Part shown: one piece after another, positions 1 through 5,360 of the stretch
Layout of the letters: every line of letters starts with the position of its first letter
Numbering within the stretch: position 1 is the stretch's first letter
Origin: CAZWHE01 sp964633825
Lineage (GTDB): Bacteria; Planctomycetota; B15-G4; CAYZWU01
DNA: 5,616 bases
Reading direction: 5' to 3'
Assembly (NCBI GenBank): GCA_964633825.1
Contig: CAZWHE010000205.1
Coordinates: forward strand, 1-5,616
Translations under genes and position numbers: made by a program
Notes under the pieces: generated by a model
The model's database searches: none
What the model saw: the letters and a program-made list of their open reading frames with translations, nothing else
What the model was told of the DNA's origin: nothing

Positions 1-700
1 CATTGCCCACGAAACCTTCGCAAACCATGACGTCGCACTTGCCGGAGAAGAGATCCTGTCCCTCGATGTTCCCGATGAAATTGAGTGAAGAGTTTTCGAG
101 AAGATCGCGTGTTTCTTTGATGAGACCGGTTCCCTTTTCACCCTCCTCCCCGATGTTGATCATGGCAACGCGCGGATTTTTTACACCGATAACATGGCGC
201 ATATAATTTGATGCCATCAGGCCGTAGTGATAGAGATGGCGCGGTTTGCAGTGAATATTGGCTCCAACATCAATAATGGTGCAGGCTCCTGACAGCGAAT
301 GAAATAGAACAGCTATCCCCGGGCGTTTAATCCCTTTGAGCATCCCGAGCCTGAGAGTGGAATAAGCAACCATGGCTCCCGTGTTCCCGGCGGAAATCAA
401 TGCATTGACTCGGTTCTCTTTCAGGAGTTGAACCCCCCAGGCAAGAGACGAATCTCTCTTCTTCCTGAGTGCATCGACGGGGGATTCCTTCATTTCCACG
501 ACTTGGGATGCATCGACGTACTCGAATTCGATGGAATTAGCGACACGGCTCCGGACCGTACTCTTCAGTTGTTCCTTGGGACCGAACAGAGTGATATCAC
601 CCGCTTCGATGTCACCCCGCTCGACAGATCTGGCCGCTCCGTCAATAACGGCATTTGGAGCGTTGTCACCCCCCATAGCGTCAATGCCTATTCGCGTCAA
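1..700 (-). CDS. plsX: Phosphate acyltransferase PlsX, 3' end cut by window edge
   Basis: PlsX makes acyl-phosphate from acyl-ACP and phosphate, the first step of the PlsX/PlsY route to lysophosphatidic acid; it is a peripheral membrane enzyme. Visible are 233 codons, roughly the first two thirds of a family protein of about 330-345 residues. Family signatures seen in order: IDAMGGDNAP (residues 6-15), SAGNTGA (103-109), IIDVGANIHCKP (142-153), NIGEEGEKG (182-190), NIEGQDLFSGKCDV (211-224) and EGFVGN (228-233). The start is called as TTG at 700-698, giving MTRIGIDAMGGD, because an ATG at 676-674 would delete the conserved N-terminal strand and no ATG or GTG lies upstream in frame before the stop at 790-788. 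The upstream gene is rpmF, the classic partner, but 281 bp away instead of the usual short gap. The C-terminus lies outside the window, so completeness cannot be judged. Confidence 0.95.
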   Translation of the reverse strand, partial: MTRIGIDAMGGDNAPNAVIDGAARSVERGDIEAGDITLFGPKEQLKSTVRSRVANSIEFEYVDASQVVEMKESPVDALRKKRDSSLAWGVQLLKENRVNALISAGNTGAMVAYSTLRLGMLKGIKRPGIAVLFHSLSGACTIIDVGANIHCKPRHLYHYGLMASNYMRHVIGVKNPRVAMINIGEEGEKGTGLIKETRDLLENSSLNFIGNIEGQDLFSGKCDVMVCEGFVGN

Positions 701-704
701 TAAT

Positions 705-713
705 CCCCCTCTC
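705..713 (-). promoter_or_regulatory. Ribosome binding site of plsX (supports TTG start)
   Basis: On the minus strand a purine block GAGAGGGGG ends four bases before the TTG at 700. Its GAGAGG part sits seven bases from the start, normal Shine-Dalgarno spacing. It supports TTG rather than the internal ATG at 676 as the start. Confidence 0.6.
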
Positions 714-769
714 GAGTAGGGATTCCAATCTTTTTCGAACCGTTCCCGATGAAAACTTAAAATGACCCG

Positions 770-781
770 ACAAAGGTCAAA
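770..781 (-). repeat. 12-bp direct repeat copy ahead of plsX (TTTGACCTTTGT)
   Basis: The minus-strand 12-mer TTTGACCTTTGT is identical to the one at 1265-1276, which overlaps the -35 of the rpmF promoter. Here it lies 70 bp upstream of the plsX start. It contains TTGACC, a fair -35, followed after 15 bases by a weak -10-like TAAGTT (754-759). It also provides one half of a small stem TGACC/GGTCA (763-767 with 775-779) followed by T-rich sequence, so it could alternatively be a weak terminator or part of an operator. The function is not settled by sequence. Confidence 0.4.
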
Positions 782-787
782 TCTTTC

Positions 788-986
788 TTAATCTCAACTA
801 TGCAAAAAACATCGAGCGCAGACGCGTCAGAGTGCGGCAGATGGAGCCGAAGAGCGTTTTTTCTGGGCCGCAGCGTATTCAAACAATACGTGAGGTTCAG
901 AAAAAACGATATTTGGCTCCAGATGCCGTGCTATGGTGCGAGGGTTGCCGATCTGAGCCGATGTTTTTTGCATAGTTGAGGTTAAT
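788..986. mobile_element. MITE-like foldback element between rpmF and plsX
   Basis: These ~199 bp form an almost complete foldback. The outer arms 793-814 and 959-980 are perfect reverse complements over 22 bp, each containing an A6/T6 tract. Inner arms 835-865 and 898-928 match at 26 of 31 positions, also with an A6/T6 tract. The centre (874-879 with 885-890) is a 6-bp hairpin with a 5-nt loop. A short patch just inside the outer arms (816-824 against 949-958) also pairs, and the right half carries about ten extra bases. The flanking 5-mer TTAAT occurs at 788-792 and 982-986, consistent with a target-site duplication; one extra base (981) separates the right arm from its copy. The right copy contains the rpmF stop codon. 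No credible ORF lies inside. Structure and flanks suggest a non-autonomous transposon-derived repeat; a structured RNA or long regulatory hairpin is the alternative. Mobility is inferred, not shown. Confidence 0.6.
835..928. repeat. Inner imperfect inverted repeat of the foldback element
   Basis: Arms 835-865 and 898-928 are reverse complementary at 26 of 31 positions, including an 11-base uninterrupted end CGTTTTTTCTG/CAGAAAAAACG. The 32-base interval holds the apical hairpin CGTATT-CAAAC-AATACG (874-890). Mismatches are scattered, as expected for a palindrome that was once perfect and has decayed. Confidence 0.75.
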
Positions 987-1158
987 CCTTGGATATGATT
1001 TCTTCCCCTTTGTAATAGCCGCAGTTATCACAAACAGCATGCGGAAGCATTGTTTGGCCGCACCTTTTACAGACAGATGTCCCCGGAGCGGCCAACGCGT
1101 CATGAGATCGTCTGATCCGTTTGCGATGTTTCGATGTTTTGCGCTTCGGAACTGCCAC
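982..1158 (-). CDS. rpmF: 50S ribosomal protein L32
   Basis: L32 is a small, basic protein of the large ribosomal subunit. The 58-residue product matches the family in length and layout: N-terminus MAVPKRKTSKHRKRIRRS (the canonical AVPKRKTSK opening), then a zinc ribbon with CKRC (C30, C33) and CDNC (C43, C46) followed by GYYKG and a short acidic tail ending SKD. All four zinc-binding cysteines are present, so this is the zinc-binding (C+) form. The start is GTG at 1158-1156, preceded by GGGAG seven bases upstream; reading from it gives the exact conserved N-terminus. In many bacteria rpmF follows a DUF177/YceD gene and directly precedes plsX; here no yceD gene lies upstream and alaS is the neighbour instead. 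The TAA stop (984-982) sits inside the 5-bp repeat flanking the foldback element. Confidence 0.97.
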   Translation of the reverse strand: MAVPKRKTSKHRKRIRRSHDALAAPGTSVCKRCGQTMLPHAVCDNCGYYKGEEIISKD

Positions 1159-1165
1159 ACTATCA

Positions 1166-1170
1166 CTCCC
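1166..1170 (-). promoter_or_regulatory. Ribosome binding site of rpmF
   Basis: GGGAG on the minus strand lies seven bases before the GTG start at 1158. It fixes the start at this GTG rather than at another codon in the 5' leader. Confidence 0.65.
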
Positions 1171-1247
1171 ATATCAGAATTTCTTGGATTGTCAGAATTG
1201 ATCACACCAGATTGCGTGAAATGTTCGGGCTAAAGCCGAAACGGCAT

Positions 1248-1275
1248 ATTCTAAGAATTCTTAAACAAAGGTCAA
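1248..1275 (-). promoter_or_regulatory. Sigma70-type promoter for rpmF (and probably plsX)
   Basis: On the minus strand TTGACC (1275-1270) and TAGAAT (1253-1248) are separated by 16 bp, a good match to the TTGACA/TATAAT consensus. Transcription would begin near 1241, leaving a leader of about 80 nt before the GTG. The position fits a separate rpmF-plsX transcription unit downstream of alaS. The -35 lies inside the 12-mer repeated ahead of plsX, and a perfect 10-bp palindrome CTTTGCAAAG (1283-1292) sits just upstream; either could bind a regulator, but this is inference. Confidence 0.6.
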
Positions 1276-1276
1276 A
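1265..1276 (-). repeat. 12-bp direct repeat copy ahead of rpmF (TTTGACCTTTGT)
   Basis: Identical to 770-781 and in the same orientation. This copy overlaps the -35 hexamer of the predicted rpmF promoter. Either it reflects two similar promoters for rpmF and plsX, or a shared operator. Confidence 0.45.
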
Positions 1277-1426
1277 CTGTTTCTTTGCAAAGTATTGAAA
1301 AGTGCCGCATGGCCACAGCGGTCATTATTGCTTAACTATTTAAAAGTTATATCGACACAGGGATCGCTGGCCGGAATGAGTGCTGCTCTCTGATGAACCG
1401 AGCTTCCCTCGATCCCAAGGGGTCCC
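1276..1426. other. Non-coding spacer after alaS, no clear terminator
   Basis: No gene or RNA gene is seen between the alaS stop and the rpmF promoter. A 7-bp inverted repeat (GGGATCG at 1360-1366, CGATCCC at 1410-1416) has a 43-nt interval, and a small CGAG/CTCG stem lies at its left edge; neither is followed on the minus strand by a proper T-run. Read-through from alaS into rpmF therefore cannot be excluded. Confidence 0.5.
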
Positions 1427-4099
1427 TCACGATGAGCGGCTTTGTACGATTTCATTATATGCCATTTCGAGCATTTCATCCAGGTTTTCAGGAGCCGGAG
1501 CTTGTCCCTGGGCCATTCCGGGGCGCCCTCCCCCACCCCCGCCCATCTTCCTTCCCAGCTCGCGGCAGATCTCACTGGCCGGCTTCACGCCCTGCTCGAG
1601 AAGAACCTTATCAACGGCAACAACGATGTTGGCGCGATCTCCATCCTTGGAGATGAGCAAAACACCGCAGGGTGTTCCACTCAGCGATCGAATCTTGTCG
1701 ACGAGAGTTTTGAGCTCGGCCGGGCCCAGTCCGTCGAGCCGGCCCCGGTAAAACATCATGTTCTCGCCAACCCGGCTGCCCGAATCGATAATGGACTGGA
1801 CCCCTTCCAGAGCTTTCTCTTCCCTGAATCGAGCCAGTTCCCGGCGGAGGTTCTTGGCTTCCGACTGAAGATCCCGAATCGACCGGGGTAATTGGTCCGG
1901 CGTTGTTTTCAGCTGTTTCGCAATCTGCCCGAGAAGGGAGAATTTTTCATTCACTATTTTCTCGAGCGCAAGGGAAGTCGCCGCCTCGATACGGCGGATT
2001 CCGGCGGCAACCGATTCTTCTCCCATGATCCTGAAACCGCCGATCTCGCCCGTCCTGTTGACATGGGTTCCACCGCAGAGCTCGATACTCGGTTTCTCCA
2101 ACTCGTTCATACCGATCGATACCACACTGACCGTGGAGCCGTACTTCTCCCCGAAAAGCGCCATAGCGCCCATCTTTTTCGCTTTTTCGAGGGACATTAT
2201 ATCGGTTCGAACAGGCAGGTTCGAGCGGATCATGCCATTGACCCGAGCCTGGACTTCCTCGATTTCATCGCGCTCCATGGCAGCGGCGTGATGAAAATCG
2301 AAACGCAGCCTCGAATCCTCGACAAAAGATCCGGCCTGTTCCACATGATCGCCCAGAACCTGCTTGAGAGCGTGGTGCAGGAGATGAGTTGCAGAGTGGT
2401 TGCATTGAATTCCGCGTCTCCGTTCTTCATCGACTTCAGCGACAGCCCGAGATCCTTTCGAAAGAGATCCTCGTTTTATGACTCCGGGATGAAGGGTGAA
2501 ATCACCTTCCCTGATCGTGTTGGCGTCGACCAGAAACTCGAAAGAATCGGAATGGATCCTTCCCCTGTCACCGACCTGTCCGCCCGCTTCGGCGTAAAAA
2601 GGCGTTTTGTCAAAGACGAGAGTGGCGCGTGTCTTCTCGGAAGCCGAATCGACAAGCCCCTCTTCGGTCAGTATCGCTTGGATTACACATTCGTCGTTCC
2701 GGGTTGTTTCGTACCCAATGAATTCCGTCACCGGGATCCGGCCTTTCACCCGACTCAATGGTCCCGTATCGAAGATGTCAGAGGCAATATTGGAGCCGGC
2801 TCTTGCGCGAGTGCGCTGGGCATCCATTTCAGCTTCGAATCCTTCGACATCGACCCGAAAGCCATTCTCCTCGACGATTCTGACTGTGAGATCGAGGGGG
2901 AATCCGAACGTGTCATACAGCAGAAAAGCTTGTTGTCCGGAGAGGGTTGCATTTCCGCTTTTTTTCATTTCACGGACAAAGAGATCGAGGCGGGCGCTGC
3001 CCTGAAGAAAGGTTTCGGCGAATTTATCTTCCTCGCGCAGGATTTCTTTTTCGATCCTTTTGCGCTGCTCGACGATTTCGGGATAGGGCTCGCCCAGGGT
3101 TTGTAATACCGGTTTGACCAGCTTGTGGAAGAAAGCTCCCTCTATACCGAGCTTGTGCCCGTCCTGTACGGCTCTCCTAAGCGTTTTCCTGACCACGTAA
3201 CCCTGTTTCTCGTTGGACGGAACCACGCCCTCTGCGACACAAAATACAACGGCCCTGACGTGATCTGTGATTCTCTTTATCCGGATATCGTCTTCGGGAT
3301 TCGCACCGTACTCTCTGTTTGAAAGGGACGAGACGGTATTCATGATCGGTTTGAAAAGAGAGGTTTCAAAGTTGTTGGAAACCCCTTCAAGAACCCGAAG
3401 CAGCCTTTCAAAACCCATCCCCGTGTCAATGTTCTTCTTGGGAAGAGGCTCGAGAACGCCGCCGTTTTTTCTGTAAAACTGGGTAAAGACAAGATTCCAT
3501 ATCTCAACGAAACGCCCGCAATCGCAGTCGGGGTGGCATTCCGCTTTTCCACAGCCTCCTCCAAGATCGACATATATTTCGGAGCACGGACCGCAAACGC
3601 CGTTGGGGCCCTTTGACGGCGCCTCGGCGGGCCAGAAATTGCTCTTCTCGCCGTATCTGTAAAGTTTCTCCTTGGGGATCCCCATCCGTGATTGCCAGAT
3701 ATGAGCGGCCTCATCATCATCTTCATATACGGAAACAAAGAGATCCTTGAAATCGATCCCAAGCACCTTGACGAGATACTCGATCGCCCAGGCGATTGCG
3801 TCCTCTTTGAAATAGTCCCCGAAAGAGAAATTCCCCAGCATCTCGAAAAAAGTGTGGTGTGATGCTGTTTTTCCCACGTTATCGAGATCGGGCATGCGAA
3901 GACACTTCTGGCTGGACGCGGCCCGTGTATATGGCCGGTTCCCTGCGCCGATGAACATGTCTTTGAACTGGTTCATCCCCGCAGGCGTGAACAGAAGGCT
4001 CGGATCGTTTTCAGGAACCAGCCGGTCACTGGGACAAATTGTGTGTCCCTTGTTGCTGAAAAAATCGAGAAAGCCCGCGCGGAGGTCGTTGGGATTCAT
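1427..4099 (-). CDS. alaS: Alanyl-tRNA synthetase
   Basis: This cytoplasmic class II synthetase charges tRNA-Ala and clears mischarged Ser/Gly. The 890 residues are intact and near the family's usual length. The catalytic core shows SLLFTPAGMNQFKDMF (34-49), RMPDLDNVGKTASHHTFFEMLGNFSFGDYF signatures across 68-97, GVCGPCSEIY (167-176), a Cys-rich insert with C183, C188, C192, C194, and DTGMGFERLL (225-234). The editing domain has the metal-binding pairs H568/H572 (HSATH) and C675/H679 (CGGTH). A coiled linker with many charged residues (about 720-770) leads to the C-Ala domain with its glycine-rich GGGGGGRPGMAQ (853-864); the usual Asp after GGRP is Gly here. The ATG is four bases after the recA stop; the closest Shine-Dalgarno, GGAGG at 4116-4112 inside recA, is 12 bases away, so translation probably depends partly on coupling with recA. 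recA and alaS form one operon. Confidence 0.98.
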   Translation of the reverse strand: MNPNDLRAGFLDFFSNKGHTICPSDRLVPENDPSLLFTPAGMNQFKDMFIGAGNRPYTRAASSQKCLRMPDLDNVGKTASHHTFFEMLGNFSFGDYFKEDAIAWAIEYLVKVLGIDFKDLFVSVYEDDDEAAHIWQSRMGIPKEKLYRYGEKSNFWPAEAPSKGPNGVCGPCSEIYVDLGGGCGKAECHPDCDCGRFVEIWNLVFTQFYRKNGGVLEPLPKKNIDTGMGFERLLRVLEGVSNNFETSLFKPIMNTVSSLSNREYGANPEDDIRIKRITDHVRAVVFCVAEGVVPSNEKQGYVVRKTLRRAVQDGHKLGIEGAFFHKLVKPVLQTLGEPYPEIVEQRKRIEKEILREEDKFAETFLQGSARLDLFVREMKKSGNATLSGQQAFLLYDTFGFPLDLTVRIVEENGFRVDVEGFEAEMDAQRTRARAGSNIASDIFDTGPLSRVKGRIPVTEFIGYETTRNDECVIQAILTEEGLVDSASEKTRATLVFDKTPFYAEAGGQVGDRGRIHSDSFEFLVDANTIREGDFTLHPGVIKRGSLSKGSRAVAEVDEERRRGIQCNHSATHLLHHALKQVLGDHVEQAGSFVEDSRLRFDFHHAAAMERDEIEEVQARVNGMIRSNLPVRTDIMSLEKAKKMGAMALFGEKYGSTVSVVSIGMNELEKPSIELCGGTHVNRTGEIGGFRIMGEESVAAGIRRIEAATSLALEKIVNEKFSLLGQIAKQLKTTPDQLPRSIRDLQSEAKNLRRELARFREEKALEGVQSIIDSGSRVGENMMFYRGRLDGLGPAELKTLVDKIRSLSGTPCGVLLISKDGDRANIVVAVDKVLLEQGVKPASEICRELGRKMGGGGGGRPGMAQGQAPAPENLDEMLEMAYNEIVQSRSS

Positions 4100-4103
4100 C
4101 GAA

Positions 4104-5246
4104 TCACTTTTCCTCCACAGAATCAGCGGACTTCACGCCGGCTTTTCTGCCGGTTTGTTTCGTTTCCGGAATTTTTCCCGGCGATTTCGGGACTTGTCCC
4201 GGCGATTTCGGGGCTTGCCCCGGCGTTTTCGAATCCCTGGTCTTCTCTTCAAGCTCTCCGAGCTTGTTTTCGATCTCGTCGAAGAGGTCCGCATTTTCCT
4301 CGAGAAATTCAACGGTCCTGTCCCTTCCCTGACCAAGCTTCACACGGCCGTAGGAATACCAGGACCCTGATTTTTCCACGATCTTCTTCGAAACAGCGAC
4401 GTCAAGGATGTCGCCGCTCAGGTTGACTCCCCTGTTGAAAAGAATGTCGAACTCAGCCTTGCGGAAGGGAGGAGCCACCTTGTTTTTAACCACCGTAACC
4501 CGTGTCCGGTTCCCGATGACTTCGTCTCCAGATTTAAGTGTTCCGATCCTGCGGATGTCGAGCCGAACGGAGGAGTAAAACTTGAGAGCTCTTCCTCCCG
4601 GCGTGGTCTCGGGATTTCCGAAAAAGACGCCGATCTTTTCGCGAATCTGGTTGATGAATACCACAGTTGTCCGGCTTCTCGAAATAGCGGCCGTCAATTT
4701 CCTGAGAGCCTGCGACATGAGCCGGGCCTGGAGCCCCACGTGGGCATCCCCCATCTCACCCTCGATCTCGGCCCGCGGCACGAGAGCTGCCACCGAATCC
4801 ACGACGACAACATCGAGTGCATTGGATCGCACGAGCATTTCAACGATCTCGAGAGCCTGCTCACCCGTGTCGGGCTGGGAGACCAGGAGATCATCTAGGT
4901 TGACTCCGAGCTTGCGCGCATAAGAGGGATCCATGGCGTGTTCGGCATCAACAAAGGCAGCGATCCCGCCCGTTTTCTGCGCGCTTGCTATAATATGGAG
5001 AGAGAGCGTGGTTTTACCCGAAGACTCGGGACCGAATATCTCCACGACGCGCCCCCTGGGGACACCTTTTCCTCCCAGCGCCCTGTCCAGAGAATAAGAC
5101 CCCGTGCTGATCCCGGGAACATCATCCCTGTAATCCTCTCCGAGCCGCATGATGGCGCCTTTTCCGAACTGCCTCTCGATCTGTTCAATGGTGTTCTCGA
5201 GCGGTTTGGAATCTTTCAATTGATCATTTGGCACTTTACTCACCAT
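4104..5246 (-). CDS. recA: Recombinase RecA
   Basis: RecA polymerises on single-stranded DNA, drives strand exchange and triggers LexA self-cleavage in the SOS response. The 380 residues carry the N-terminal polymerisation helix with IEQIERQFGKGAIMRLG (20-36), Walker A GPESSGKTT (72-80), Walker B VVVVD (146-150), the L1 region EGEMGDAHVGLQARLMSQ (162-179), the gamma-phosphate sensor NQIR (Q200), the L2 DNA-binding loop FGNPETTPGGRALKFY (209-224) and the C-terminal VKNKVAPPF and EKSGSWYSYG signatures. The start is ATG at 5246, six bases after the strong GGAAGGAG; an in-frame ATG at 5261 overlaps that site and is rejected. The protein is longer than E. coli RecA (353) because of a Lys/Pro-rich tail (about 335-380) with three copies of a 7-residue repeat, unlike the acidic tail of enterobacteria. 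thpR precedes it and alaS follows at four bases; recX is missing from this spot. Confidence 0.98.
   Translation of the reverse strand: MVSKVPNDQLKDSKPLENTIEQIERQFGKGAIMRLGEDYRDDVPGISTGSYSLDRALGGKGVPRGRVVEIFGPESSGKTTLSLHIIASAQKTGGIAAFVDAEHAMDPSYARKLGVNLDDLLVSQPDTGEQALEIVEMLVRSNALDVVVVDSVAALVPRAEIEGEMGDAHVGLQARLMSQALRKLTAAISRSRTTVVFINQIREKIGVFFGNPETTPGGRALKFYSSVRLDIRRIGTLKSGDEVIGNRTRVTVVKNKVAPPFRKAEFDILFNRGVNLSGDILDVAVSKKIVEKSGSWYSYGRVKLGQGRDRTVEFLEENADLFDEIENKLGELEEKTRDSKTPGQAPKSPGQVPKSPGKIPETKQTGRKAGVKSADSVEEK
4167..4229 (-). repeat. Three tandem 21-bp repeats coding K-(S/T)-P-G-(Q/K)-x-P in RecA tail
   Basis: Units 4209-4229, 4188-4208 and 4167-4187 encode KTPGQAP, KSPGQVP and KSPGKIP (RecA residues 340-360). 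On the plus strand the first two units contain perfect 5-bp hairpins with a CTTG loop, CGGGG-CTTG-CCCCG (4209-4222) and CGGGA-CTTG-TCCCG (4188-4201); the inner pair changes from G-C to A-T between copies. The third unit (4167-4180) has lost one inner pair. Whether this pairing is selected or a by-product of codons GGx-CAA-xxC-CCG is unknown. Confidence 0.8.
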
Positions 5247-5250
5247 TTTG

Positions 5251-5259
5251 TCTCCTTCC
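5251..5259 (-). promoter_or_regulatory. Strong ribosome binding site of recA
   Basis: GGAAGGAGA on the minus strand lies four bases before the ATG at 5246, a near-ideal Shine-Dalgarno. It overlaps the codons after the upstream in-frame ATG at 5261, showing that 5246 is the true start. Confidence 0.8.
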
Positions 5260-5267
5260 ATATATTG

Positions 5268-5281
5268 TTCGTCTTATCGAA
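5268..5281. promoter_or_regulatory. TTCG-N6-CGAA dyad at recA transcription start, possible operator
   Basis: A 14-bp dyad TTCG-N6-CGAA sits immediately downstream of the predicted recA -10, at about +1, where a repressor would block initiation. recA is LexA-controlled in most bacteria and LexA boxes vary by phylum, so this is a candidate SOS operator. It does not match the E. coli CTGT-N8-ACAG box or the Gram-positive GAAC-N4-GTTC box, and a 4-bp half-site can arise by chance. Confidence 0.3.
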
Positions 5282-5283
5282 TC

Positions 5284-5313
5284 ATCATAGCTCATCAATA
5301 TCCGTTTCGGCAA
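5284..5313 (-). promoter_or_regulatory. Predicted sigma70-type recA promoter
   Basis: On the minus strand TTGCCG (5313-5308) and TATGAT (5289-5284) are spaced by 18 bp. The -10 is strong (5 of 6), the -35 moderate (4 of 6). Transcription would start near 5277, leaving a leader of about 30 nt. The position is consistent with recA having its own promoter after thpR. Confidence 0.45.
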
Positions 5314-5360
5314 GAGGACAGAAAATGCCTCGAGTGACAATCTTTCCGCTTTATACTTGG

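Noticed and set aside
428..703. 91-codon plus-strand open frame
   Set aside because: Antisense to plsX, whose family motifs are continuous across the region.
763..779. TGACC/GGTCA stem as an intrinsic terminator after rpmF
   Set aside because: The stem is only 5 bp, and the following T-rich stretch is interrupted; kept only as an alternative reading of the 12-mer.
897..1205. 102-codon minus-strand open frame overlapping rpmF
   Set aside because: It reads rpmF in the wrong frame and runs into the foldback element; the L32 frame is certain from its cysteines and N-terminus.
1360..1416. 7-bp inverted repeat as an alaS terminator
   Set aside because: The 43-nt interval is too long and no T-run follows on the minus strand.
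1892..3106. 404-codon open frame on the plus strand
   Set aside because: It lies wholly antisense to intact alaS, has no recognisable domain and no ribosome binding site; it is a codon-bias shadow.
5244..5261. recA starting at the ATG at 5261
   Set aside because: The five extra codons overlap the Shine-Dalgarno GGAAGGAG, which serves the ATG at 5246.
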